The translations under genes were made by a program, and so were the position numbers. From positions 1,240,001-1,304,000 of the forward strand of contig CM031557.1 in assembly GCA_018466975.1 (NCBI GenBank): DNA of 64,000 nucleotides, read 5' to 3'. The DNA comes from Sparassis latifolia (lineage: Eukaryota > Basidiomycota > Agaricomycetes > Polyporales > Sparassidaceae). Position 1 is the first letter of the stretch. The number at the start of each line of letters is the position of its first letter. The notes under the pieces were generated by a model, which saw only the letters and a program-made list of their open reading frames with translations, did no database searches and was not told the DNA's origin. Of the stretch, positions 1-11,659 are shown piece by piece.

Positions 1-2422
1 ACCGTGGAAGTTTGCACTTGAGCCTGGGCCAAGGTGGGCTGTGGCTGCTCAGGCTCAGGATCGGTGTTGATACTGCTCGATGCGTATACTTTCTCGGGCA
101 CGACGACTTCATGCTGCACGCCCACGTTCAAGAGAATTGGAGAGACCTCCTCGTCTGTCTGGAGTGATACGTCAGACTTGACCGCCTCAGGTAATGGTTC
201 AGGGTCAACCTGAATCGCAATCTCTGTTGTGGCAGGGGAGACGAGGATAGGCGGAGGAGGCGAAGGAGGCGAAGGAGGCGGAGGAAGGACTTCTTCCGGA
301 TCAGTCTGGCAGCCGAACTCTGCAGTTTGGATGTCATGAAGAGTCTCTTGTTCGGCGACAAGAGAACCATCCAGAGATGGTTCCATAAGACCGAGCTCGT
401 CTGCGAGAGCCTCTGGTTGGCCAACCAATGAAGGTGGCCGTGTCTCCTGGTATGCTGCCCCACCTCTGGACCGCCGAGGAAGAGTCCCTCCTCGCGACGT
501 TCTGGCGAGGACCGACCGATGAAGAGGACTGTCGTTCGACAACACAGAACTTCCGGATGCTGACCGACGGAGGACATTCGCGAACACTGGATCCAATCCA
601 TCCACGCTCGTGCGATTCGAGGGTATCGGGGGAGATGGAGAAGCCTGAAGGTCTGGCTCCTCTTCCTCCTCTTGTTCGACCTTGTTGGCATTAGACTCGG
701 TCTGAAATGCAGCAGGAAGCGGCGGTACAGGTGGAGGAGAAGATGGTTCATGAAGGTCGTCATCATCGCCGTTGTATTCAGAAGACGGGCTATTGGCAGC
801 CATGCCCAGCCGTTGAATAAGAGTGAGACCAACTTTGCTTCTGCCTCTACCTCTACCGCGACCAGAACGGTAAGGTGTGAGGCGAAGCCTAGGCTTCGGC
901 CGTTCATTCTCTTCTTCGATCTCTTCGACCTCTTCCTCGATGGCATATCCAGGAGACGAATCGAGTTTGCGTTTATACTCGATCCGCAGTTCCTTTTCCC
1001 TCTGTAACGCGCCCTTGAGGGTACTGATCTGCCTCTGCGCGTGAGCCAACCGTTGCTGCAACGCCTCGTTTTCATTGCTAGGATGATTGGGAGCCAAGAA
1101 GGGCTTCGAAGGAGACGGTTCAGGAGAAGAGTCCCCAAACTCAGAACCAAAGCCTTCGGGTGGAAACAGTGAATTGTCGAACCTCTTCCGGTTGTTGGTC
1201 GAGGCGCCGCCTGTAGTGCCGCCAAACACATCGTCCTCGTCGGCATTGCTGGGAGTCAAAGCATCCGGGCCAACGGACCCGTTCGGCGTCAATGGGGAGC
1301 CCAATCGAGGGAACCTCTTCGCCCTCGCTGCCTCAGCCTTCATTGAATCGAGTGTCTGCTGCAAGTCCGACTTGTCGCGTTGCAAGCTGGCTGCGTGCTT
1401 CCGCGAGTGGGCGACCTCGGTCTCGTGCTTGGCTTTGAGCTCGAGGAAAGCATTTTGTTGCCGTTCCGCCTCATTCTTGTGCTGATCAGCAGCCTCGCGA
1501 GCACTGGTCAACATCTTCGTAAGACGCTTGTGCTCGCCCTCTAGGCGTTGCACCGACGCTTGCGAATCAGACAACTGGGTGCGCAGTTCTTGAAGGGAGA
1601 CCTCAAGGTTCCAGTTCTCCTCTTTGAACTTGTCGGCGGACTGTCCTTGCTGGCGCAGTGTCGTTCGGAGATCCTCCAGGGTTTTCTCAAGATCGTCCTT
1701 CTCCTCTTTCATGTCCTGAATTGCCTTGTCCCGTTCTGCAAGCAGGCTCTGGAGCCGACGCACTTCCGTGAGTAAACCACTTCCGATCTCGAAAGCAAAC
1801 TCTAACAGCAGAATGAGAGATGCTCAGCAAGCTAAGGGAAATGGCACCCACCGACGTCATCTGCACGATGGGCGGCATTCTTGGCGCGACGCGAAGACTG
1901 AACAGCGGAGGGACCTGCAGTGGACGCCTTCGATCGTTCGAGCGAGCGGTCGACCTCGTTACGCGAGATATCCATGTGCCGGGACGCAGGAGATAGCTGC
2001 GTGCCGTTCGTGAGTGGCTATATCGCGTTTCTTTCAGCCTGAAGAAGCTACTGTAAGGCGTGGCTGCAACTTGCCTTTTCCCAGAACAGGCTTAAGAGCT
2101 GCTCATTCTCCCCGTCCCAAGCTTTAATGGTGTGTGCCAAGTCGCGGAATCGCTCGCGCACACTGACATCAAGATCGTCGTCGTCGGCGGTCTCACCCTC
2201 AAGGTCCATCTCCTGCAACTGTCTGGTTCGTTCCTCGAGTTCCATGCGCTGCGCAAGCAGCTGCTGCCCGAGCGTCCCTGCTTGCTGAAGTTCTTTTTCC
2301 TTGTCGTCCAGGAGATTCTGAAGATAAAGGCGCATGTCGCCGGGGGAAGAAAGAGAGGGAATGGGTAAATCAGACATCTTGGTGGCTTCGACACTGTCGT
2401 CGCCGTCAGAGAAGGTGGGCAT
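1..2422 (-). CDS. Num1/ApsA-like cell cortex (dynein anchor) protein, partial
   Basis: Known family members tether dynein, and in yeast also mitochondria, to the cell cortex for nuclear migration. I read three exons: 2075-2422, 1852-1996 and 1801 down to the window edge, about 764 residues, with the C-terminus missing to the left. The N-terminal region (residues about 30-75) has the family-like stretch around DKEKELQQAGTLGQQLLAQ, followed by EFAFEIGSGLLTEVRRLQSL and a long heptad-rich coiled coil, then RGTLPRRSRGGAAYQETRPP and a Pro-rich linker. A PH domain is expected beyond base 1 but cannot be seen. Intron 1 (1997-2074) has a GC donor (AAG|GCAAGT); intron 2 (1802-1851) is GT-AG. The ATG at 2422 is chosen; the ATG at 2377 is an alternative. 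A run of QT-like motifs lies between 3 and 314. It shares a 185-bp divergent promoter with the next gene. Family assignment is by recognition of these motifs, not by search. Confidence 0.8.
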
Positions 2423-2607
2423 CGTTGGCTTTGACGCAGCCAACGTGCGGCGGTTGCAGAGCGTCCTCTCTGCACGCGTCCCGCGTCCCAATCCTGTCAC
2501 GCCGTCGCCTTCAACTTGTCACGTCACGATTGCCTTTCTGGTCACCGCGAGTCGATCATCACTTGTTGTCATCCTCGACCACGACCACGACCACGACACC
2601 GCTGACC
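2423..2607. promoter_or_regulatory. Bidirectional promoter interval
   Basis: These 185 bases separate the start codons of the divergent Num1-like and DNAJC17-like genes, so they must hold both core promoters. The right part carries a short CCACGA/ACGACC tandem run just before the ATG at 2608. I see no clear TATA box. Confidence 0.5.
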
Positions 2608-3964
2608 ATGTCCTCCGCGAACGAAGAAGACGGGAGCCCGTACGAGTTGCTCGGGGTCACCCTGGAGTCCACAGAACAGGATATCCGTACTGCTTACCGC
2701 CAGCGCTCGCTCAAGGTCCACCCAGACAGAGTATGTGCTTACCCTTCTCATGTGTTCATTTCGGTCTTGAACGTTGCTCTCTGACCCAAGTCTCCTTGAC
2801 AAGAATCGAGGTAATCCAGATGCAGGTATGGTCTTCTCCCTAGGCCTGCCCCCCAAATCTCGCTCACATTGCACTCCCTCAGCACGCAAGTTCCATGAAC
2901 TCAACCAAGCGTATGAACTCCTCCTCGACCCGTTGCGCCGCATGGCGCTCGATGCAAAGATGCGCATCAAAGAAGCACGCAAGGCCCGGTTTGCCAATTA
3001 CGATGCGAAACGCAAGGGCCTCGTCGAGGAGCTCGAAGAACGCGAGCGGGCGCTCAAGAAGGTGCGTGTGGAGAAGGAACAGGAGCAGAACCAGCTTTGG
3101 AAAGAGAACGAGCGCATCATGGAGGAGGGTAGAAAGATTCGTGAGGAGCGTGAGAAAGAGCTGAGAAAGAAGGAGCTGGAGAGAGAAGAGACGGAGCGGA
3201 ACGCTAGAGCCTGTTTAGAGCCTCCTGAGTTAGGTGTGTTATCTCTCCATTCCATTCGACCTGTTCTTGACTCCCTATCAATGTCCAGGCTCCCGCGACA
3301 CAACTGTCAGGTTGAAATACCCCCTCTCCGCACGTTCATCCCTCACCACTCCCAATACCATCAGCGCCCTTCTATCTCCCTTTGGTGCTGTTGACGAAGA
3401 GTTAATCCTTATGTCACTGAAACCCTCGCCGCCCAAAAAGCCAAAACGGGCAACAGTGCTCGTCCCGTTTCGTCAGATCGGTGGTGCTTTCGCGGCGGTA
3501 TGCGCCAGTGGTCGCGCCGAGCGTGGACTTGCAGATATTGAAATAGATTGGGCAGATGGAAAAGAACCAGAATTAATTGGGTGGCTGAAGAGAATGGGCA
3601 AATTGGGCGGTGGGCAAGCAGAGCGTCCAGATTCGATGAAGCACCATATCTCGCCTGCCCTGACGGCATCCACATTCAGATCCACTCCAGCTACAAGTAA
3701 AGACAAGTTGATCCCACCAACGTCCTCATCATTCACAACATTTCCTTCCACTTTCGTGCGTCTTCACACTCTCTCCTTCATATACATTCCATTGATGATG
3801 GCCTGCGCAAGCCTGACCTTGATGCTGCGCCTCCGATGCCTTCCTCTGCCAACTTAGGCAGCACGGCAGGGCTAGATTACGAATCTCTTACCCTCATGCG
3901 ACTCCGTCAAGCTGAACGCGAAAGACTGGAACGAGAGATCAGGGAGCGCGAAGCGGAAGAATGA
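2608..3964 (+). CDS. DNAJC17/Cwf23-like J-domain protein with C-terminal RRM
   Basis: Members of this family are spliceosome-associated J proteins. Five exons (2608-2730, 2804-2825, 2883-3233, 3289-3755, 3812-3964) give 1116 nt and 371 residues with consistent phases. The J domain occupies about residues 10-75, with the catalytic HPD tripeptide at the end of exon 1, and reads on through a 22-nt second exon to NPDAARKFHELNQAYELLLD. A highly charged coiled coil follows (about 85-165), then an RRM-like segment starting DTTVRLKYPLS and including FGAVDEELILMSLKPSPP, and a short charged tail RLRQAERERLEREIRE. The RRM plus long helix after the J domain is what separates DNAJC17/Cwf23 from ordinary DnaJ proteins. 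The tiny exon 2 is supported because removing both introns restores the J-domain consensus. Confidence 0.88.
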
Positions 3965-4313
3965 CGAAATATTGTGTACAGCCGTTCCAGTTCTTGCCCT
4001 CCATTGCTAGTACACCTGTTTATGGATTAACTCGCCGTGAAATCTGTACGTTGCATTTTAACTGCGAGTATTAGTTTTGCCGCGAGAGCCGAGACTCTGC
4101 TTCAGCCTTCATAACTCACGATGACGCATCCATGCACACCAGCTCACCGAAACTCTGTTCTGAAGTCGCGCACCTTTTTTTTCTCAGGTCACGCGAAGAT
4201 ATGAAGACGATGAGCAAGAGAATGAAGATCAGTGATATACAATTGTTGTAAGAATATACAGATACATTCTGCTTTTTTCCATCCAAAGCACAAATTCGAA
4301 CGTGTGATGTCCA
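3965..4313. other. Convergent intergenic interval
   Basis: About 350 bases between two converging stop codons. It must hold both 3' ends. I see no gene, repeat or RNA feature here. Confidence 0.6.
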
Positions 4314-6086
4314 CTAAGCCTTGGCTCGCGCATTCACCCAGTACGACCCATGCCGCCACTCGAATTCGGCGATACTTGTCTGGTGCATTTCGATGCTATC
4401 GCAAGGAACACGTCAGCGATCTTGACCCTTCAATAACATGGATGATGGGGATTACCTGTAGCCCTCCACTGGGTTGCTGGGAACGTTGTACCGCCCGTTT
4501 TTGTTGATGGAGCAAGGATAGAGGAAGTGCTCGTGCAAGTGGTCGACGAATTCAAGTACATTACGTTCCATTGTGCCGGAAATGGCGATGTAGTCGATGA
4601 GACTGCTCATTTAACGTCGTCAGACCAGTTCGAGATACGAGGTCCGCTATCCTGACCTTAGGTGGATCACATATTCACAGAGACCGACACCTCCTGCATG
4701 GGGACACACGGGCACACCAAACCTGTCAGCAGTCTCGTCAGCACTCGCGGCAGCAGCAAGCAGAAGAAACACACTTAGCCGCCATTAGCAGCACGCTTAA
4801 CACCTCGCTGACACCGCCGAGACGACACGAGTCGATCTGACATACGTCGATGGCCTCAGCCTGCAATAATTGCTTGAATACCATGCGATTGTGCGCGTGT
4901 TCACCGGTGGCTACGCCAATACCATACGGCTTCAGCGCCTTGCGAATTGCAGCGTGACCAAGAATGTCGTCGGGCGCAGTGGGTTCCTCGATGAACCTAT
5001 AGAGCGGTCAGTCTATGTATTGTATTGGTCTTACCTAGCTTACCATGGCTTAATCTCAGCTAGGCTCTTCACGTAGTCTATGGCTTGCGGGACGTCCCAT
5101 ACTTGGTTCGCATCGATCATGAGCACACTACCTGTGGGCCCCGCATTTTTGCCCACCAGCTCTGGGCTGTTCGGATCGCGGGCCTTGTGGCCTGAGGGGA
5201 GGTACTGTGGATCATCGATGATAGACCGCATGATTTTCCCTCTCCGCAGGTCCGAGTCACGATCTGCGCCAACCTTCATCTTGAAGTGGTTGAAACCGGC
5301 CTCAACAGCCTCCTTGGTGAGACGCGCGACCTTCTCATCGCTGTATCCCAGCCATCCGGCCGATGTGACGTATGCGGGATACCCAAGCTCTTTGACTCTG
5401 GCCTCCCGCTCCGCCTTCGTCGCAGCTTTGGCCTTAAGCATTTCCAAAGCTTCCTCACGCGTGATCGCGTCCGTGATGTATCGGAATGCAGTGGCGTTGA
5501 CGAGCTCCTCCTGTAGCATATATTAGGCACCGTACTACTAGAGGAGGTAATGAGACGTACGGGAGTCATGTCTACGACCAATTTCCAAAGTGGCTTCCCG
5601 CGAGCGCGGGCGTACATGTCCCAAAGTGCGTTGCCTACTGCACCCAGTGCGATATGAATCACACCTTTCTCAGGGCCGATCCTACATCGACAGAGATGGT
5701 GGACGACCCAGGCTCATACATAAGGACAAAACATACCATCGTAGCTGCGAATCAGCCGAGAGATAATCCCACGTCTTTCCCATGTTGGCAAAGAGTTCCT
5801 CAACCTCCTTGCCAAGTAGACGGTTCGCCAGTTCCTTGATTGCCATGCAGACGATATCGTTCCCTCTACCGATGGTAAAGGTCAAACCGTACCCGGTGAG
5901 ATCCGTCGAAGTAAAGAGTTTGACATAGGCAGCAGAATAGTCGCAGTCCGTGTTCATGGCATCCGTTCCATCTCCGGTCAAGGAGGTCGGGAACCTGATG
6001 TCTGCAGGGCGCTGGTTAGTATGGAACGCAGTACGTGGAAGCTCACAATTACCATGAGTTTCGTACCCTGTAATCTTGACAGCCAT
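4314..6086 (-). CDS. L-fuconate dehydratase / ENOSF1-like enolase-superfamily enzyme
   Basis: This family dehydrates acid sugars such as L-fuconate to 2-keto-3-deoxy acids, using Mg2+. Eight exons (6053-6086, 5737-6001, 5561-5681, 5044-5510, 4775-4996, 4657-4722, 4456-4602, 4314-4395) sum to 1404 nt, 467 residues, the normal family length. Visible motifs in order: [39 protein letters not shown] (catalytic Lys), MIDANQVWD (metal Asp), [10 protein letters not shown] (metal Glu), ATGEHAHN (metal Glu), and [12 protein letters not shown] (catalytic His), ending [10 protein letters not shown]. All seven introns are GT-AG and 50-76 nt, and every phase matches. No key residue is missing, so activity is likely. 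Fungal homologues are often annotated as mitochondrial enolase superfamily member 1; I see no obvious mitochondrial presequence, since the Met at 6086 starts directly in the N-terminal capping domain. Confidence 0.92.
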
Positions 6087-6839
6087 GTTGGCTGGGGAAG
6101 GGGAGAGCGAAGAGTCGAACCGGGGAAGCACCCATGGTCAGGAGTGGATGTACTTATAGGTCTGGAGGAGAGCAAGGTCGGTCTGCCGGTCCGGCCGGGC
6201 CGCTGCGAGTTGCGGTTCACAAATATTGCAAGTACTCCTACTGTGCACCCGGGGTGTGTGTGTCCACAGTACTACGTCCGCTCTACCTATGGTCGCACAA
6301 GTAATATATCGCCCACAATGCTCAGAATATTTCCCGGTGCGGAAGACGGGACCCGCTATTCACTCACTAGATCAAGTCTCGGTCTTCCGAAGTACTCACC
6401 TGATCCTAGGCTGAGTTCCCTCTGCTCCTAATGCCGTCCATTTCGTTGGCATTCCGGTATCAATCCAGGGTTTTCATCGTCTCCAGGGTCGCAGGCGCGT
6501 CCGCCCGAACATCTCCCGCGCAATCTGGATACGAGCGTCGGTCGTCCGACTTCAATTGCTCTCAAAAACAGACAATGTGATCGATATTACTTCCAACATA
6601 AGTGCAGAATATATGTCTCAAGAGTCGCTCGTTTTGACCGTAGCTTGTGCCAGTAATCTTGTGCACAGACTCGGAGGTTTACGTCAGACCTGAGCGGCGA
6701 AAGCCCTGGGCCTAAACGCAAACATCCATTTGCGACCCCACGCGACGACCTCGTCTTCCCCCCACGCGAATCTGAGCTTCTCCATGCCGAAACACCATTC
6801 TCGATGTTCTGTCCGGACGCCTAATTAATCCCATACCTT
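6087..6839. other. Intergenic interval without a recognised gene
   Basis: About 750 bases upstream of the fuconate dehydratase gene and downstream of the small hypothetical gene. Open frames in it are short and lack coding character. A GGTTCGACTC string on the minus strand near 6110 resembles a tRNA B box, but no A box accompanies it. Confidence 0.5.
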
Positions 6840-7227
6840 TTATTCCATATATAGCTGCGACGTACTGGCCATCAGGGTGTAACGCGGATCCTCGAAGTTG
6901 ATGATGGACGGAAGGGGAGACTGCAGATGAGATGAGACGATCCCAAGGACCAGATCCTGCTGTCACGTTGAGTGAGCTCTTTGCAACCGGGTGCGTGACG
7001 TACGTACTGCTATGTCGTGCTGAGCCTTGAAGTACGATGCGATAGTATCTACTGTCTCAGGCCTATGGAGATCAATTAGGGCGAACGATATGCATGCCAA
7101 ATGATACCCACCCGTCCGATTTGACAGTCACTTGAACGACGTGAGGGACAGACGTGGGTCCGTCGTCCGGGTCCAAGAAGATGATCACCGTATCGTTGAG
7201 TGGTAGGAGAATGCGCGACATACTCAT
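6840..7227 (-). CDS. Small hypothetical protein, 96 residues, three exons
   Basis: I do not recognise the product. Exons 7112-7227, 7008-7062 and 6840-6959 join through introns of 49 nt (GTGGGT...ATAG) and 48 nt (GTACGT...ACAG) to give exactly 97 codons including the stop. The protein begins MSMSRILLPLNDTVIIFLDP, continues through PETVDTIASYFKAQHDIA, and ends STSQLYME. No signal peptide, membrane span or Cys pattern is visible; the N-terminal half looks beta-rich and the middle helical. Support is the coincidence of two well-formed introns with an uninterrupted frame and an ATG start, which no single unspliced frame provides. It could still be chance. A transcript would settle it. Confidence 0.4.
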
Positions 7228-7711
7228 GCTTGAACTCGTTATAAAGTATTAATGTTGACGGTCACGGGAAGAGCGAGACTTGGTGGCTCGCTCTTTGTGC
7301 CACCGTCGTCACTCGGCTGACGTCCCTCGACCTGCCATGGAAGTGTTCTTGAAAGCTACTATATTAGGCTCTGCGATGTCTTCTTTGGGAACCACAGATT
7401 CTTCAGCCACAGCCCATAAATACTTCCCTCTAGGCTCTGTTCGATTTGCAATTGCTGTGCACAGCCTCCCAAGCACGTGAAAAGATAACGGTGATCGAAG
7501 CACCAGAAGTAGATAGTAAAACACATATGTGCACCTACACGAGAACTGCTCTGATTGCTGTAGTAAATCAAGTCCGTTGGTACAACGATAGGCTGTGGGG
7601 AGGCTGTTGAACGATATATTGACTGTGCACATGACCAGGCGTACTCACGAAACATCGCATGAAAATTCAGTCGCGGTAATAACCCGTGTCTCCTCCATCG
7701 GCCGCCACTCA
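7228..7711. other. Intergenic interval
   Basis: About 480 bases between two minus-strand genes. I see no convincing coding frame or repeat. It presumably holds the 3' end of the F-box gene and the promoter of the small gene. Confidence 0.5.
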
Positions 7712-9295
7712 TCAGATCACGCGAACCGTGTGCACAACGGAGCGCAGCTGCTCCAGCACTTCCTCATCAAGCCCCTCACAGTGGGCAATCTTCAGAAAGC
7801 AGATGCCATTTGCATCTGATATTGCTGTATCACGCCGTGCACGGACGACACGGAGTAATTCGTGTCCTGTGATCTCCCCGCATTGTTGCACACATAGAGC
7901 GCGGAGCTGCGGCAAGATCCACGCGCCCGTCGTAGCAGGACCTGCCGCAAGAAGCTCGAAAAATTGCATACTGAGGGGGCCGAGGCGAGGCGAGGATAAT
8001 GACAATGCAGTCAGCTGTGGTAGCTGATGCAAGGCACGTACGAAAGACACGAGCGCTGTCCCATCGATGTTGCAATGCGCGCAAATCCAGCTGCCGGAGT
8101 GAGGGTGAACGTGAACGTAAAGCAGATGACATGCACGACAACCAGTGCATATTTTCGTCCGAGGACGGTTCCATGTTCACCGAAAGTCGAGTCAACGCCG
8201 GAAGGGAGGTCGATTCTAGAAAGAGTGCAATATTTGGCGAATCTACGAGATAGAAAGAGAGAACCCTGAGCGATGGGATGATAGTCACAGCTGGGTCACT
8301 CTGGAATACTTCCTCGTTCCCCTCAACGAGGAATGCGACCGATTGAAACCGCACCTCTTCTATTGTGGGTGTCGCGCGTAAGGTGGTAACCAGATCCTTG
8401 AAGAAAATACCAAACCGGCCATTGTGACCGCGACGATCACGATATTGCAGGTCGCGCATCAGGTACAACCGACGAAGTGCAGAAAAGTGGCACTGGTAGA
8501 TGCATGCCAGTGGAATATGTTCCAAGACAATCGACTTCAAGCGAGAACACTCTGGCGCAAGGAGTGTCCGGTAGGGCATCGATTCCAGGAGATTAGATCC
8601 GTGGATCCGCAGATGCAGCATTTCCAACGACGGTCCAAGATCTGCCAGGTACTCGCGCATGGATGATACGAAATCCCAGCTCGGTGAGGAAAGACGGAAT
8701 GAAAAGCACCTGGCGAAGTGCGGCCTGAGCTCTACCATCACCTCCTGTAGCTCCTCAAAATCCAAGTAATTCTGGTCGATGTCGATTAGCAACTTGCACA
8801 TCTGTGCACGTGCCAGGAATACGCGCAATTTGCACACGAAGGATGGAATATTCCAGGGGCTTTTCAAAATGATGTACGTCCATAAGGAAGGTGTTGCAAG
8901 TGCTAGTTCACGCCAATGACGGCAAACCAGAGAGAGCACGGTCAGGAGTTCTGGGACATCATGGACCCCAAACTCGAATATGCGGGACATGATCTCCGCA
9001 GGGAGGCGGTATATTAGGGCCCGACTTGCGAGGATATGGGCCTTCTTCATTCTGAGGCGTGCAAGCTCAGCCTCCAGCTCAGCCAGACATCTGTCTATCT
9101 CGACAACATCTGGTGGAGTGATTCGTGGGTCGCTGGAGCAGATACCAGCTTCAGATGAGCTGGAATCGTTGCAAGCTGAATTACTCACATGCTTCTAGGA
9201 TCAGGAAATTCTTCATCGGATCCTGCAGACGATACTCCATCGTCAAGTAAGTCGTCCCATACACCAAGGTCCTCAAATGATAGGGCTTCATCCAT
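7712..9295 (-). CDS. F-box protein with degenerate leucine-rich C-terminal region
   Basis: F-box proteins recruit targets to SCF ubiquitin ligases through Skp1. Three exons are proposed: 9189-9295, 8137-9132 and 7712-8090, total 1482 nt, 493 residues. The ATG at 9295 opens MDEALSFEDLGVWDDLLDDG; a 56-nt intron (GTGAGT...CCAG) joins this to an acidic/coiled segment CLAELEAELARLR and then the F-box core LPAEIMSRIFEFG, with LVCRHWRELALATPSLWTYI, a pattern very common in Agaricomycetes. The rest has irregular leucine-rich segments ending EQLRSVVHTVRVI. Near 8091-8136 the reading frame changes; a 46-nt intron (GTGCAT...GGCAG), or a 52-nt one with a donor six bases upstream (intron 8091-8142), restores it. 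Without the first intron the long frame has no ATG near its start, which is why I extended the gene upstream. Confidence 0.78.
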
Positions 9296-11659
9296 GATAG
9301 TAGACGAATGAAGGGAAGGGGAGACCACGTAAATCGGTAAAATGTTGCACAGCTACCAGCAAGGTAAGGTTTACCAGGAACGTCGAGCGCCGTATCGGGT
9401 GCGCAGTTATGGTCAGGCAACAATCTGCGGTCTTTCCGCACGGAACGAGCCCAATGAAATTAGCAAGCCGGGGGTTCACACAACCTGGTTGTGGTCTGCA
9501 AGTCCTTCACTCCGAATCATGCAGAGTGTGATACTCCGCTTCAACCTTCAACCTTCAAGCTTCAACGTTTAAACCTCCGTGCCCTTGCGGTACTTATCCA
9601 CGGCGCCAGCCTTGACATGTTCTCAGCGGATTGAAGGCGACTTGAATTTCAAATTGAAAGTAACAGCCTCGCGTCCATTCTGCATCATAGCAGCTACATA
9701 ACGACAGATTACCCTGGCCTACATCATACCACATAGTATACTGTACTACCATTTCGATCCCTTTGATGATGCGGGACGGCCTGGTAGCAATGATGAAGAC
9801 CTCGAGCTTTACCGGTACCACCGTGACTGTATGCGCGTAGCAGTACTAGTAGTAGGCGCGCGAAGGCAAGAAAAATTGCTATATCGATGATGCAGTCAAG
9901 GGGCTGCAAGTCGACGAACCTTCCCATTCTCCCGATCGCGACGGCAATTCATTCACTCCACAAATTTGTGGCAAGTTAGAGACACCCACATGGCTGAATC
10001 AAACTTCACCTGTGGATCTGTCACCCTGAGCCGCAGCCCTCTGCATCTGCGTCTTCACCCGAGGACTCGCCGTCTGACGCAATTCCCCTTCTCGGGTACC
10101 CACCTCACGTCCTATGTATCCGATTCCAACGCCCATCATTACACATGTCGCACAACGATGCATTCCGCCGGCCGTCCGTCCCCAATTTTCATAGCAACGT
10201 CCCTGTTGCTAACTACACATCGCCTCACCGTATTCGCATTATTCTCCACTGACATCGGCACACGACCGCGGCGACACGCACAACTCCCCATGTGCCGAGC
10301 CCGGCGGATTCCTGTCCCGCCAGCGCTCCGTACACACGTCACTCACTCGCTGTGACTCACATGGAGCGTCTCCCCAGGCATCCGTAGGCAAACAAAGTGA
10401 TACAACGCAATACGGAGCTGGTATACGGCAACTGTGGCGCGCACATACTTGTTGGACGGCGGCCGAGCGCGCATATGTGCGCGACGTCGGTGCCCCCTCC
10501 CGGTCCCTTGCCCGTGCCCGACTGCTCTTTTGGGGCACCTTACCTGGGGGAGCAGCCGCCAACACCCCCACAGCCTGCGTAGCCACCCACCGTGCGTATG
10601 CGCTGGAGTCGAGCAGGGATGGGTCGTGCGAGGAGGATGAGTACGACGCGTATGAACACGGTGTACGGCTCCTGCCTGCGTAACCGTACGAGTTTGGCGC
10701 ACATCCGAGTGGGCCGATTGCGCGCTTCGTCAGCATGGCGAGTGTAGGTGGGAGTGAGTTGAGCTTGTAGGGAATAACAACCACTGGCTAGTCTCCCAAA
10801 GGCAGACTGACACTCTGCTTCAACCTTCGTTCCTCAGGATATCCGTGTCTGGCGTCTGCTATCATTAAGGTGGTCCTTATCGGTAGGTTGGGTATTTTCA
10901 TCTCCGCAAATCACGTGCACGCGACGCGTCAAAACGCGTTCTCATCTACCCATGCAAGTCTCGCGTTTCTGCCGCATCCTCATAGCTCTCTGGTGCACAG
11001 GACATTCTCCTGTTATGTACTGTCTGTAGACTGAATGTATTTTCAGAAAATCCATGCCTCAGAGCCCTCAGAACAGCTAAATCCACTAGTACTGTATTTT
11101 AGGTGGGGGATATCAATATGCCGCACAGTTTACAACCATGGTAGTGGTAGCCAGAGTGACTCCCAATTAGTCTTCTGGATTTCTTCAACAGTCTTATGCT
11201 AGAAGGAGGAACAAAATTATTGGGATGTGACAGTGTCCAAGTTCAAGCCAGAACTTTCACAACCCATCCTCAGTAGTTGCTTCTCTTGTTTAGATGTGCT
11301 TCTTTTGCTTGTCTCCTACAGCTTAAAAGGCATGCCATTTGACTGAGATATCTCGAATGTAACAACGACCGCTTCCCTGGAGTATGTAGTATCTGCGCAC
11401 CGTGAGCTTGCGGCGAGCGCTTGTTCTCTTATTTCCAGCTCCGACTCATTCTCTTGCAGGCGAGTTGATCGGTCACGCAATTCTTTCCCTGAAAGTCCAA
11501 GCTCCGAACGAAATTGGGGACCTACCGATAAGCCCCCCGCGTTAAAAACTAGACTACCACTGGCTGAGATAGGCGCCTGCCGCTCCTGCATTAACGACCA
11601 TGGTAAGAATCTCGGTATGAAACCATGTGCATATAAGAGCGGCCTAGCTAGCAGAGCTC
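9296..11659. other. Gene-poor stretch, possible insertion within a duplicated segment
   Basis: About 2.4 kb with only scattered unlikely frames, including a 181-codon minus-strand frame at 10239-10784 that is GC-rich and low in complexity. Around 9672-9710 there is a sequence (TCCATTCTGCATC then ACGACAGA) that also occurs at about 26335-26375, downstream of the intact BUD13 gene. In the intact locus that sequence lies about 150-190 bases from the BUD13 stop; here it lies about 1.9 kb from the BUD13 pseudogene. I infer that the interval from about 9715 to 11560 was inserted into the duplicated segment. Confidence 0.4.

Noticed and set aside
128..1246. Long minus-strand frame of 372 codons inside the Num1-like gene
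   Set aside because: It is a shadow. The neighbouring frame on the same strand encodes the coiled-coil Num1/ApsA-like protein, continues in phase from upstream exons, and has matching family motifs.
6085..6120. tRNA B-box-like GGTTCGACTC on the minus strand
   Set aside because: No A box upstream and no cloverleaf; it lies in the 5' leader of the fuconate dehydratase gene.
8091..8142. Frameshift in the F-box gene
   Set aside because: A 46- or 52-nt GT-AG intron explains the frame change, and the joined protein reads well on both sides.
9189..9240. 29-nt intron at the start of the F-box gene
   Set aside because: The next acceptor gives a 56-nt intron in the same phase, a normal size for this genome.
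10239..10784. 181-codon minus-strand open frame
   Set aside because: Composition is GC-driven and low in complexity, opposing plus-strand frames are also open, and there is no motif or splice structure.
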